Assembly: GCA_024399135.1 (NCBI GenBank)
Contig: JAKSHY010000012.1
Span: 26,442 to 90,441, forward strand
Direction of reading: 5' to 3'
Source of the DNA: Lachnospiraceae bacterium
Lineage (GTDB): Bacteria > Bacillota > Clostridia > Lachnospirales > Lachnospiraceae
DNA length: 64,000 nt
The notes beneath the pieces were generated by a model, which made no database searches, had not been told where the DNA came from, and saw nothing but the letters and a program-made list of their open reading frames with translations. The position numbers and the translations under genes are program-made. This document shows, piece by piece, positions 1 through 8,425 of this stretch. How positions within the stretch are numbered: position 1 is the first letter of the stretch; the number at the start of each line of letters is the position of its first letter.

Positions 1-140
1 GACCCTTTTGTGTCATAAAATAGGGGATGAGGTAACATTTACTTTTTCATTTAAAGATTTACTTTATCTCAGCATAAAAAACGAGCTGTACGTTAAAAAC
101 GCCAGCCCGTTAATACTAATCCCTAATTTTTGTTCAACCA

Positions 141-509
141 CTAATTCTTCACTAATTCATTCTGATATTTCGCTACAACTTCATCAAATTCAGCTTCTGA
201 ATAATTAAGTTTTTTCATTGCAGCCTGCTTTGTAATATCTGATGAAAGATAAAATTCAACAGTAGTCCTTTCGGCCCCTGTATCATACCCTGTATCATAC
301 CCATCCATATACACATCATTATCATGTACAAACGTACGCATATATTCTTCCCTCCAAATTTCTTTGGTACGCGCTTCCGTCACCTGACTATCGATATACT
401 CTGTATCTTCATCACTAGTCTCGCCACTCTCGATATATTTTAGCATATTCTGGGTTCTTTTTGGAAGAACGCTTAAGTCTGCTGTAGTATTAAAAAATAT
501 CTTATTCAC
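141..509 (-). pseudogene. Rpn/PD-(D/E)XK nuclease family transposase, C-terminal fragment
   Basis: The 122-residue reading frame matches only the distal part of Rpn-like PD-(D/E)XK nuclease transposases: a conserved stretch with VTEARTKEIWREEYM, then a Gly/Asp-rich linker (YDTGYDTG) and a short helical tail. Family members are usually around 300 residues with the nuclease domain at the N-terminus, which is absent here. The frame opens without a recognisable ribosome site, and the sequence upstream (509-610) is not a continuation. I read it as a decayed remnant at the edge of an integrative element. The family assignment rests on the motif pattern only. Confidence 0.6.
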
Positions 510-609
510 TCCATCATCAAAGGTCGATATAATCCGAATTTTCCTTTATAAGCTTCTGCTATACGTTCCTCAATTTTTGCCGACTTAAGCACCATATCGT
601 CATTACCAA

Positions 610-1248
610 TTATGCATTATCTTTACTGATGAACAACATACACTCTACTATTTCTTCATCAGATATTCCCTTATTTCTCATCCAAGTTATAAGATTCCCC
701 AATAAGGATGATGGTATTTCTTCGTTCTCTTCATCTTTTTCGCTCGTAATGAAATCTTCTATAAGAACAGAAATCTTGTCTGCCGTCTGTTTCCTAATCT
801 CTTGATTTTCTTCATCAATCATTGATTTTGCTAGCAAAGCAATCGATCTTAAAAAGATCTTATCATCAATTTCCAAGCCATCCCTCTGCTTGATTATGAT
901 ATCTTTAATGAACTTTGTATTCTCATAAATTTCACTAAGCATTGCACACATATGCTTATTCGCATAAAACAAATCAAGCATATCGAATATCTTTTTAGAA
1001 GACTCATTATCCTCTCCGGCTCTATACTGAACAACAGGAGTTTCATCAAGAACTCTTGTGATATCTCCTACTGTAACACCAAGAACCTCTGCAACTTTAG
1101 AAAGGATATCCAGTGTAACACTATTAGTTCCACTCTCAATTCTTGCATATTTCTGTCTGCTGATGCCAATCTGATCAGCAACCTGCTCCTGAGTGAAATT
1201 ATTCGCGCTTCTTAATGCCTTAATACGGCTTCCTAATAATTCATTCAT
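610..1248 (-). CDS. XRE-family transcriptional regulator
   Basis: A 212-residue cytoplasmic DNA-binding protein. Residues about 5-60 form a Cro/CI-type helix-turn-helix (LGSRIKALRSANNFTQEQVA, then GISRQKYARIESG). The rest is helical and acidic with no recognised enzyme motif, ending in a helix-rich region that may be for oligomerisation. I chose the ATG at 1248 because GGAGGG lies 7 bases upstream; the frame could extend to 1329 but that extension has no ribosome site. It sits next to replication and excision remnants, so it is probably a mobile-element regulator or an antitoxin-like repressor. No partner toxin is visible. Confidence 0.85.
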   Translation of the reverse strand: MNELLGSRIKALRSANNFTQEQVADQIGISRQKYARIESGTNSVTLDILSKVAEVLGVTVGDITRVLDETPVVQYRAGEDNESSKKIFDMLDLFYANKHMCAMLSEIYENTKFIKDIIIKQRDGLEIDDKIFLRSIALLAKSMIDEENQEIRKQTADKISVLIEDFITSEKDEENEEIPSSLLGNLITWMRNKGISDEEIVECMLFISKDNA

Positions 1249-1353
1249 GATTATCCCTCCATTTCTATGTACTAATATTTTATCACGGATTTGAGAAAAG
1301 CCAATCAAAATGTTATGATATTGTAACATTCAACCCATCACATGTTACAAATC

Positions 1354-2113
1354 TCACCCAACAAACTGTGGCATATCATGATTCACTTCAGCCCTATAGT
1401 AACTGCTTATGGTACTTCCTGCATTGAACAAGCTGGCAAGCAAATAACTCTTAATATTTCGCACCTTAGTAGTATTCTTCCGAAGGCAATTAATTACATA
1501 CTCCACATGAGAATAGTTAAGCTTCAGGAATTTGCTTCTCACAAGATTCTTTGGATAAACATCTCCTGCGATGGTGATTTCCTCATTCTTGGATAAAACT
1601 GTCTCCAGAATCAGCTCATAGATTCCCTCTACCATCTCTTGATCATAAGGATGAGCAAGAAGGAGGCTATCGTAATCGATATTCTCCTTGATGATTTCGC
1701 TATAACCTTTCATCTCATCGATCCCATCTTCTGGTATAAGATTGATTGATAAGATAGGATTAGTTTTACTCATATTAGTCTTATTAATATTATTCTTATT
1801 AGGGTTCAGATTCTGAACACGGTCGTGTTCGTTTTTCGGACACGCATGAGTTCGATTATTAAACACGTAAGGCTCTTCCGAGTTCGTTTTCTGAACACGA
1901 GGAGCAGAGTTATCCACAGTTGCAGCGTCATCTTCCACAGATGGAGCTCCAGTTCTTTCCTCATCAGAAACTTCGCACACTTTCTCGTCTGCGGTCTTGT
2001 CTTCACATATAAAGTTCATCACATAGAACACGCTTGCCTTTCATGAAAGCCTTCGGAATATAGAGATAATCATATTGTTCTGACTGTTTCCCATAAATAT
2101 AATTGAACTTCAT
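1354..2113 (-). pseudogene. RepA_N/DUF6017 replication initiator, internally deleted and frameshifted
   Basis: Translation from ATG 2113 gives the typical start of this initiator family (MKFNYIYGKQSEQYDYLYIP), then reaches a stop within about 35 codons. In another frame from about 2031 the sequence resumes with VFYVMNF, which corresponds to the end of the winged-helix domain. It then runs through a low-complexity linker into a complete DUF6017-type C-terminal domain (EMKGYSEIIKENIDYD, KNTTKVRNIKSYLLASLFNA). About 80 residues of the DNA-binding domain are missing at the joint and the two parts are out of frame. Intact proteins of this family start replication of Firmicutes plasmids and ICEs. 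The gene follows the DUF6462 gene directly. Confidence 0.8.
1804..1899. repeat. Degenerate repeats inside the rep remnant
   Basis: Four imperfect copies of a GTTC-N10-ACACG pattern (written on the + strand) begin at about 1804, 1827, 1850 and 1882, with 23-base spacing for the first three. They fall in the linker region of the initiator gene, where RepA_N plasmids are known to carry their origin. I infer decayed origin iterons; the match is imperfect. Confidence 0.4.
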
Positions 2114-2116
2114 TCT

Positions 2117-2335
2117 CTACTCCTCCCTAAACGCTTCCAGATATTCATCAATCATCTTGGTATCGATTAATACAATTCTTCTCACATGGATAATGGCATG
2201 TGCCTCAACTGCCATCATGCGGAATGTATTAGGGCTAACGGAGTAACGTTTAGCACCTTCATTGATGCGAACATATCTCTTCTCACCTATTATTTCCGGC
2301 TTAATGTTTTCTGGTAACTTTTCATTTTTTGACAT
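2117..2335 (-). CDS. DUF6462-type excisionase-like protein
   Basis: A 72-residue basic protein with a MerR/excisionase-like helix-turn-helix pattern (RYVRINEGAKRYSVSPNTFRM, then a strand-turn-strand and IDTKMIDEYLE). A second copy of the family lies at 42697-42957 beside an intact integrase, which supports a role in excision or in control of an integrative element. The start at 2335 is preceded by AAAGGATGG. Its stop lies 3 bases before the ATG of the damaged replication initiator, so the two were cotranscribed. Function is inferred from family context. Confidence 0.75.
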   Translation of the reverse strand: MSKNEKLPENIKPEIIGEKRYVRINEGAKRYSVSPNTFRMMAVEAHAIIHVRRIVLIDTKMIDEYLEAFREE

Positions 2336-2869
2336 AAAAAAACCATCCTTTCCTTCGTTTGAAGTACTTAGATGGTTTAAGACCAAAAGGCTACGATGTA
2401 GTAAAAATAGCTTTGACTACAATTTTACGACGGTCACTGTCGTAAAGAATTTCTCGCTTTTTGATTGATTTTTAATTGATTGGAACTGACTTCATCGAAT
2501 GAAAAATCAGTTGCATTATTGTCCACTGAAGTCCAAATAGCTTTATTTAGGCCATTTGTGAATCGTCGTATTTTTGAATCATTTCCGTGTGATTTGGACT
2601 GATTTTCAGTCTATTTATCGAGTGATTTCATCGTTGGGACCGACTAAGCAATTTTTTACATCCCGCTTCGTCTTGCGTTCGTAGTCTCCGTCTTACGTCA
2701 TTTTCGACTCTTTCAAGTTTTACATCCTGTTCCGTCTAATGAGAGGAACGTGTGGTAATGCGTGTGTCAAACCGCCTTCGGATGGACTTCTAAGAACGTA
2801 GGACGTATTGTTGTTTCCGGCCAAAAAACTGTTGTTAAAATACTGCCTTTTACAGGCATCTTACTACGT
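2336..2869. other. Non-coding stretch: hairpin, attachment-like region, direct repeats
   Basis: No gene seen. It contains a perfect 8-bp inverted repeat (TTTACGAC/GTCGTAAA, 2424-2446) and an inverted pair GTCCAAAT (2531) / ATTTGGAC (2592). There is a 17-base segment shared with 40892-40908, and two direct copies of a TTTTACATCC motif about 60 bases apart (2653 and 2718). Together these look like an integrase attachment region with arm-type repeats. Confidence 0.5.
2624..2640. other. Candidate attachment core (left copy)
   Basis: GATTTCATCGTTGGGAC here and GATTTCATCGTCGGGAC at 40892-40908 differ at one base. In both places the core is followed within 12-16 bases by TACATCC and lies about 230-250 bases beyond the 3' end of a tyrosine integrase reading frame. 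That is the layout of an ICE end. Crossover position is not determined. Confidence 0.45.
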
Positions 2870-2977
2870 CTAAATAACAAAGATTTCGCCCTCGATATTC
2901 TTAATAACTTCCTTCTTCTTATCCTCGGTACAGTCCGCGTAGATATCCATCGTTGTCTGAATATCCTTGTGTCCCAT
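2870..2977 (-). pseudogene. Tyrosine integrase, C-terminal remnant
   Basis: Reading from 2977 gives 35 codons beginning MGHKDIQTTMDIYADC and ending at a TAG at 2870. This is the box containing the second catalytic His and the Tyr nucleophile, plus the tail. It aligns with the end of the intact integrase at 41162-42400 (MGHSDIQTTMDIYAEC). A stop lies two codons upstream in the same frame and no other part of the integrase is present. The reading frame that spans 2767-3060 is out of frame with this and is not the gene. Confidence 0.8.
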
Positions 2978-3022
2978 GCCTTATCTTCGGCTTCCGCAAT
3001 CTCCGTAATCTTCTTCTCTTTA

Positions 3023-3679
3023 TTAATGAAACTGTAGGTAACATTGAATTCTTTGCTCAATAGTCTTTTCTATTATTTCAGATGAAACAACAACAGATCT
3101 TTCTATTATAATTGTATCTACATCTTTAACGAATCCATCTACAAAATCACGATCTATTTGATCTATAAATGTTTTACCATCCTTATTGCTAATGCAACAA
3201 CAAGAATATTGAAGAAACCCTGCAACTGTTCCCACAAATTCATAATTATTCTTTATTCTGAGTTCAGTTTTTGTTATTGTTCCAACATTCGTTTCTTCCT
3301 TAATATCGGCATCTAAAAGAATTATCTGCCGAGAAGCTAATATAACTAACTGATATCTATTCTCGTCAATGAGAGGAAGGACATACGAACTAAAGCCCGC
3401 TTTAACATTTTCAATCGTCATCTCTCTAGCCGGCTTAACAGTATAATCTGGCGATAACCCTTCAACGCAATTAAACAATCTGCTTATTTTTGTCGTTCCA
3501 ACGGTCTCACCATATACTTTATCGAATACTTTTAATAATCCTTCGCCAAGTTCATGTTGTGTTACCCCAATCTTGCAACAATAATGAAGTATTCTTGCCA
3601 AAGCGCCAAAACAAAATTTTTCCAACTCAAATCTTCCTCCGCATATGTCTTCACACCTTCTATATCCTCGCCACAGCAA
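3023..3679 (-). CDS. Hypothetical protein, second gene of a two-gene unit
   Basis: Up to 218 residues; I do not recognise a family. The sequence is mixed alpha/beta with hydrophobic strands (YQLVILASRQIILLDADIKEE; DVDTIIIERSVVV), a run of Cys residues (YSCCCI) and no signal peptide or membrane segment. It starts 3 bases after the upstream zinc-site gene, so the two are probably co-translated. The first codon is TTG without a clear ribosome site. A TTG at 3625, 9 bases after GGAGG, is an alternative start. The C-terminus abuts the integrase remnant and may itself be truncated. Confidence 0.45.
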   Translation of the reverse strand: MLWRGYRRCEDICGGRFELEKFCFGALARILHYCCKIGVTQHELGEGLLKVFDKVYGETVGTTKISRLFNCVEGLSPDYTVKPAREMTIENVKAGFSSYVLPLIDENRYQLVILASRQIILLDADIKEETNVGTITKTELRIKNNYEFVGTVAGFLQYSCCCISNKDGKTFIDQIDRDFVDGFVKDVDTIIIERSVVVSSEIIEKTIEQRIQCYLQFH

Positions 3680-3681
3680 GC

Positions 3682-4218
3682 CTATCTATCATACCCATTT
3701 ACAAAAGCGTTATACTCGCGTTCATCTTGTGTCGTATGATATTCCTCGAATATATTAAATGCTACCCTTTCAGCCAGCATAAAGTCTCTTATTTTTTCCC
3801 CATCTGCATCCCAAAAGTTTTTTCCGGCGAAAAAAATACCATATGTTCCATATCTGCTTTTCACTATGGTAATGTATTCACCCTTATATTTTTTTGAATA
3901 TGTTCCCTTTGATGAATTATAGCGCCATTCAATCTTATTAAAGTTAGTCCGTCTCGAGGCTCTATTTCTCAGTTCTCTTTCTGCTCTTCGAGGATTTACG
4001 TAATCATCTGTCATTTTTTCAGCACAAACACATCCCACATGTAAATCTTCTGGATACTCTTGATGTCGCATAATATGCACGTATCGGATTCTTTCGTTAC
4101 CGCACATCTCACATTGCTCATATTCAACATCCTCATCGTTAAAGCAATCCGCTAAATCAACAACATCAATACACACCCAACCCTTATGCGGAACACCAGA
4201 TTTATTCCATTCTGCCAT
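3682..4218 (-). CDS. Putative zinc-binding protein of unknown function
   Basis: 178 residues from the ATG at 4218, which has GGAGG five bases upstream. C36-x2-C39 followed by H60-x2-C63-x-C65 suggests a structural zinc site; next comes a very basic stretch (RRAERELRNRASRR). The C-terminal half is strand-rich (YKGEYITIVKSRYGTYGIFF). Similar proteins occur as hypotheticals in accessory regions of gut bacteria, but I cannot name a function. It leads the pair with the gene at 3023-3679. The Cys spacing and basic patch would suit nucleic-acid binding; that is inference. Confidence 0.6.
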   Translation of the reverse strand: MAEWNKSGVPHKGWVCIDVVDLADCFNDEDVEYEQCEMCGNERIRYVHIMRHQEYPEDLHVGCVCAEKMTDDYVNPRRAERELRNRASRRTNFNKIEWRYNSSKGTYSKKYKGEYITIVKSRYGTYGIFFAGKNFWDADGEKIRDFMLAERVAFNIFEEYHTTQDEREYNAFVNGYDR

Positions 4219-4505
4219 ATAGTCCTCCATCACATAGATTCAAAATCAATTCTTTGATTTTGCAGCCAGTTTAAGCGTTTGATGAAATATTTTTTCGTTC
4301 GGAATTTCGAATCGAGAAACTCAGATGCATCCCTGGTTCAATGTCGCTACCACTTATATTTTTGACAAACCCCATTCCTTTGTGCATTACAAATATAACA
4401 CGGTTAAAAACAGGAAAAAATACTATAAAGGTACTCCTTTCGTACTAAAAAGGTACTATTTAAGTCCTATTAATAAATCTTTGTACTTAGCAGCAAGTGT
4501 AGCTG

Positions 4506-4778
4506 TCATATCAATCCACTCATTCGGATTGCCTCTTGTACTATCTCCTTATTACTTCTAATCTGCGTACTATTACCTTTCATTGCGTCTTCAATATTCT
4601 TGCTTGAAAATCCACCTACTTCTAGTTGCTTAATAAATGCATTAGCAAGTTGAGGCGTATTCATATTACTTATTCCATTATTCTTTTTTTCATACTCCGC
4701 GATTTCCGCAAGTGCATTTTGAATTAACTCCTTATCTGAAAATAACGCTTTAGACTGTATGGTTATCCATTCATCCAC
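4506..4778 (-). CDS. Small helical protein, possibly part of a frameshifted gene
   Basis: 90 residues from a GTG start; almost entirely helical, no recognised family. A further frame just downstream (about 4540 to 4456) encodes a tail containing NEWIDMTATLAAKYKDLL, whose pattern resembles this protein's own start (DEWITIQSKALFSDKEL). That hints at a duplicated motif or a frameshift in one longer gene. No ribosome site is visible at the GTG. It lies downstream of the HNH gene on the same strand, separated by about 125 AT-rich bases, so membership in that operon is uncertain. Confidence 0.35.
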   Translation of the reverse strand: MDEWITIQSKALFSDKELIQNALAEIAEYEKKNNGISNMNTPQLANAFIKQLEVGGFSSKNIEDAMKGNSTQIRSNKEIVQEAIRMSGLI

Positions 4779-4904
4779 GACTTATTGATATATTTTCTTA
4801 TTTACCTTGCTAATCCCCCTCATGTTAAATATCCACTACTAAAAATTATGTCCAACAGCATTATTAAAGAGCAATTATTTATACTATATTTTCAAAAATA
4901 TCAT

Positions 4905-5510
4905 TTAAATACTTTCATTTGCTTCCTTTAAGCTTTCAATGAAACTATCAAATTGTCTATGTAATCTCCAATACTGTTTTAATCCATCTACAGTTTCCTC
5001 TTTTTCTAATATACTATCTATTTCATTTATTTCTTTTGATATGACTGATAATTTCCACCATACCTCTGTTAATCGATTAGAAAAATTAAAAATTTTGTAC
5101 ATATAATTTCCCACTTGGGTTTTAGGCACAATTCTACCAGTTTCATCTCTCCTCATATGTTCATCAAATTCATCTGTTGCCGGATCAATAAATCCCACCT
5201 TATCATCATGTATCTTATCAACATTATCAAATGGCCAATTATTCCACTTATTTCTGTTGCAAACACGACATGAATAAACTAGATTATTATAATCGGTCAA
5301 CAAATCCAATCTTCCAACCTTTTTTGCAATATCTTCTGGAATTAGATGATCCTTCTGGTACGGGCATTTAATTATATTAAAATCTTTCCCACAATATCCA
5401 CACATATTTCCAAAATCTTCTTTGAGTATCTTTGTATATTTCTGTATATCGTTTTCTTTACGATAATTCGTTCTTCTTCTTATTACTTTATCACCATGTA
5501 CTCTAAACAC
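4905..5510 (-). CDS. HNH endonuclease of the four-gene defence operon
   Basis: 201 residues. Two zinc knuckles (C37-x2-C40 and C81-x2-C84) bracket an HNH core: D54-H55 in KDHLIPED, N75/N76 before VYSCRVCN, and N85/K88. This is the usual beta-beta-alpha-metal nuclease arrangement, so DNA cleavage or nicking is the expected activity. A helical C-terminal half (residues about 125-200) could dock onto a partner. Its start lies 4 bases past the stop of the receiver-domain gene, making it the last member of a tight unit: methyltransferase, kinase, receiver, nuclease. I infer it is the effector. Confidence 0.85.
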   Translation of the reverse strand: MFRVHGDKVIRRRTNYRKENDIQKYTKILKEDFGNMCGYCGKDFNIIKCPYQKDHLIPEDIAKKVGRLDLLTDYNNLVYSCRVCNRNKWNNWPFDNVDKIHDDKVGFIDPATDEFDEHMRRDETGRIVPKTQVGNYMYKIFNFSNRLTEVWWKLSVISKEINEIDSILEKEETVDGLKQYWRLHRQFDSFIESLKEANESI

Positions 5511-5514
5511 TGTT

Positions 5515-6156
5515 TTACTCCTTTCGTAAACACTGCTTAAACTCTTTTAATGTCGCTAACATATCCTCTAAAGTCTCCTGAGTACTGTTTCGAACTAAAA
5601 TATCAGGCATTTTATCTACATAATCATATGATGACAAAACTTTATACAGATAAATAAACCTATCCTCTTCACTTGCTGAAATTTGCCTTTCTTTTTTCTT
5701 TTCAACCAACTTCTCATATTCCAACTTTGTCACCTCTAATCTTTTCCGAAAACACTCGACACAGTTCTTTATTTTATTAACAAAACTGCAAAACTCTTGC
5801 GAATCATCCTCTTCCGCAAATATAGCCTTATCTTGTACGAAAACTTTTTGCACAATCTTTTCGTTTATACCCTGTTCTGTATAGTTAGTTAGCAAAAAAC
5901 ATGTAAAATCTGGTAAAATCTCATTAATATCTTTAATAATTTGCGTACCATACACTTTAGATTCTAACGTCATTAAATCATAGTCTACCAGTAAACATTC
6001 TAATGAATCAGAAATAATGGCATCTGTTAACATAGTAATGTTTGTCACATCATCAATATTCTTTAACGCAACTATTTCTATATCATATTTCTTCAAACTA
6101 CGAATTGCACTTTTTAAGATATCATATTCATCATCCAAATAACCAATTCTCATCAT
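5515..6156 (-). CDS. Receiver-domain protein (response-regulator-like) of the defence operon
   Basis: 213 residues. The N-terminal half fits a CheY-like receiver: acidic pair D8-D9 (GYLDDE), phospho-acceptor candidate D58 in LLVDYD, T90 in FLLTNYTE and K110 in FVQDKAIF. The C-terminal half (about 120-213) is helical with a charged coiled-coil-like stretch (LEVTKLEYEKLVEKKKE) and has no DNA-binding domain I can recognise. The output is therefore probably protein-protein. The ATG follows the stop of the histidine-kinase gene directly, with GGAAGGGAG just upstream. The likely partner is that kinase, and the likely target is the HNH protein encoded next. Confidence 0.75.
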   Translation of the reverse strand: MMRIGYLDDEYDILKSAIRSLKKYDIEIVALKNIDDVTNITMLTDAIISDSLECLLVDYDLMTLESKVYGTQIIKDINEILPDFTCFLLTNYTEQGINEKIVQKVFVQDKAIFAEEDDSQEFCSFVNKIKNCVECFRKRLEVTKLEYEKLVEKKKERQISASEEDRFIYLYKVLSSYDYVDKMPDILVRNSTQETLEDMLATLKEFKQCLRKE

Positions 6157-8424
6157 TTAATTCTCCCTTCCTTCAAAAAATAAATCCATAAAAAAGCCAT
6201 TCTCTTTTTCAATGTTTTTCCTTAAATCTATATACCCTTTATAATTCTGAATTATGCTGTCAACAATCCAAAGTCCCATTCCTGTTCCTACTACTTCACC
6301 ATTTGCATTTCTTCTATCAGTAACACCATGCTTAAGAATTTTTTGTGGTTCCCTTTTAAAAGCCTCACACAATCCCGGACCATTATCACTATATCTTATA
6401 TAAAACTTGTCATCCTTCCTACCTATCTCTATTTTTATCGTAGGTTTTTCAACTTTATGATTCTTAAATATTGTACTGCTATTTGTTACTAAATTACTTA
6501 TAATTGTCTCAAAGTCAAACGGGAAACAACGTATATCTATTTCCTCGTTCTCGATATATACATAATCTATTTTATTATTTTGAACACTTTTCCATTTACT
6601 AATGCTATTTTGTATTATATTTCCTATATTTTCTTTCTTTCTTTTTCTCTTGTCCATTTCAACAGCATCTATTGTCACTTTAAACCATGAATTGAATTTC
6701 TCTTTCAAAACTCTTAACTTTTTTAACTCTTCTTTTGCAGAGATGACATCATTATCCTCTTCAAGACATGCATAAGCCTCTTTTACACCAATATTTAATT
6801 GCGTTGTTAATGCCTTTATTTCATGAATATAAGTATTTACAACTATTCCAGTTGTAGCCAAGGTTCTCAAAAGTCCCATTTCATCTTGTAAATCTTGGAT
6901 ACGCTCTTCTTGATAACTTATTGCTTTATGAAAATTTTCATAACTCTGCTTTTTTTCATTATCAGCCTCATTATCGTTATTATTACGTTCTTTTTCATCC
7001 TCTTCTTTTTTATATTTATATAATTCTTCTTTTGCAATCTTTAACGCCTGTTCGCCTTTTGCTGTACTTTTATATAGTTGGTCTAATTTTCTTATTACAT
7101 ACTGTCTATCTTCCTCCATTTTTTCAATGAAATTCACAACTAATTCTCTAAATAATTTAAACTCTTTTGTTTCTACAATACCTTCTCTACTCGATTTATC
7201 TGGCAAATTATCATTCAATCTAGATATTTTTATTTGTCCACATATTTGATTTGCTTGCACTCGCCAACTACCCGATTTACGTGACACTGCTGCTGGCGAT
7301 TCAGCCTTCCTTGTTGATAAATCCAACCAATCGTACCCTGTGGTTCCATATATTCCATATGGACGAACTAAAAAATCATCCCTATATATTTTTATTCCAC
7401 TCAATTCTTTAAAATTTGTACGCTTTGTAACAAAATTTTTATAATAATATTTTTCTTGGTTATCTGATTGTAATACCAACTTATAAAAATAAATATCTCC
7501 CGAAAAAGGCCCAATATTTATTTTCTTCTCAACACCAGGAAGGAAATCATAAATACTGCCCTCTTTTATTATTAACTTGTCATTAAAAAATTCCCTATCT
7601 TCATCTGAAAAATCTGCTTTTTTAATGATATTTTCAAACTGTGCGCCAAAAAAGAATTCATTTCTATGAATCTGAATAGTGCACTCACCAAAGTCATCAA
7701 CTTCAAAATGTAATTTGTAATCATATTCATTTAGTAAATCCGGCAAAATTTGGGCATCTTTTGTCTTTGTATCTTGTAAAAAAAAGAATAATTCAAAAAC
7801 ATTATTTTCCATAGGCGGAAGCAACTTTTGTAGGCTACTTTTTATTCTTTCGATTACTACTTCATTCCACTGATCTCTAAGATTTTCTAATACAAAACAA
7901 GTACCAGTTCCTGTAAAATCACTTTTTAGCATCCTACATAAAAATTCATTACCTAAGTCACTCAAAAACTCTGGGATATTCTCCGAAATGTCATTTAACT
8001 CAGCATATGTGTCTGTTATCATTTCTGATGAATCAAAGTTCTCCCAATTAACCAACCATTCAAATCTTTCATCTTTACTCACAGTTAGCATTGCACATTT
8101 CTCAGATATACGATCTAAAGCAAATCTTCCAATACCCTTCTCACCTGTATTTACTCGCCCTGACTTTGTGAACACACTTTCTTTTTTAGTCGAATTACCG
8201 ATTGTCATCCAATTATTTATAATGACATCTTTATTCATTCCAATTCCATTATCAATTATGAATAATCTGTCTGTTGAACTCTCATAATAAACTACACATT
8301 TTTTTGCATCTGCATCATATGTATTTTTTATCAACTCGATTAATGCGCCCTCTAAATTAGATACATTTTCACGTCCAATAAGCCTAGCAGTTTTTGCACT
8401 AACATTAAATGGTATTCTAGCCAT
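6157..8424 (-). CDS. Dual GHKL protein: MORC/Hsp90-like ATPase fused to histidine kinase
   Basis: 755 residues. N-terminal GHKL ATPase: ELIKN (30-34), DNGIG (58-62), GEKGIGR (94-100), of the Hsp90/MutL/MORC type, followed by a transducer-like region to about 420. Then comes a charged coiled coil, and an H-box-like segment with H534 in YIHEIKALTTQ. The C-terminus is a second GHKL domain of histidine-kinase type: N-box SNLVTNS about 644, DNGPGL about 680, GTGMGLW about 713. The start at 8424 (GAGGAGGAAT upstream) is one base past the methyltransferase stop. No membrane segment, so it is cytoplasmic. MORC-like ATPases are known in bacterial restriction-modification neighbourhoods; the link to a receiver protein suggests nucleic-acid sensing relayed by phosphotransfer. 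That role is inferred. Confidence 0.85.
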   Translation of the reverse strand: MARIPFNVSAKTARLIGRENVSNLEGALIELIKNTYDADAKKCVVYYESSTDRLFIIDNGIGMNKDVIINNWMTIGNSTKKESVFTKSGRVNTGEKGIGRFALDRISEKCAMLTVSKDERFEWLVNWENFDSSEMITDTYAELNDISENIPEFLSDLGNEFLCRMLKSDFTGTGTCFVLENLRDQWNEVVIERIKSSLQKLLPPMENNVFELFFFLQDTKTKDAQILPDLLNEYDYKLHFEVDDFGECTIQIHRNEFFFGAQFENIIKKADFSDEDREFFNDKLIIKEGSIYDFLPGVEKKINIGPFSGDIYFYKLVLQSDNQEKYYYKNFVTKRTNFKELSGIKIYRDDFLVRPYGIYGTTGYDWLDLSTRKAESPAAVSRKSGSWRVQANQICGQIKISRLNDNLPDKSSREGIVETKEFKLFRELVVNFIEKMEEDRQYVIRKLDQLYKSTAKGEQALKIAKEELYKYKKEEDEKERNNNDNEADNEKKQSYENFHKAISYQEERIQDLQDEMGLLRTLATTGIVVNTYIHEIKALTTQLNIGVKEAYACLEEDNDVISAKEELKKLRVLKEKFNSWFKVTIDAVEMDKRKRKKENIGNIIQNSISKWKSVQNNKIDYVYIENEEIDIRCFPFDFETIISNLVTNSSTIFKNHKVEKPTIKIEIGRKDDKFYIRYSDNGPGLCEAFKREPQKILKHGVTDRRNANGEVVGTGMGLWIVDSIIQNYKGYIDLRKNIEKENGFFMDLFFEGREN

Positions 8425-8425
8425 A

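Noticed and set aside
141..509. Intact transposase
   Set aside because: Only the C-terminal part of the Rpn-type family is present, with no nuclease domain.
2607..2640. Attachment core read as a conserved peptide end (VPTMKSLDK then stop)
   Set aside because: Both copies (2624 and 40892) could encode this with mostly synonymous differences, but an in-frame stop lies one or two codons upstream in each and no ribosome site is seen. Kept as a caveat to the attachment interpretation.
2767..3060. 97-codon minus-strand frame as a gene
   Set aside because: It is out of frame with the clear integrase tail in the same DNA (MGHKDIQTTMDIY) and has no family resemblance of its own.
4325..4561. Plus-strand 78-codon frame opposite the small helical gene
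   Set aside because: No ribosome site, composition of an antisense shadow, and opposite in strand to all real neighbours.
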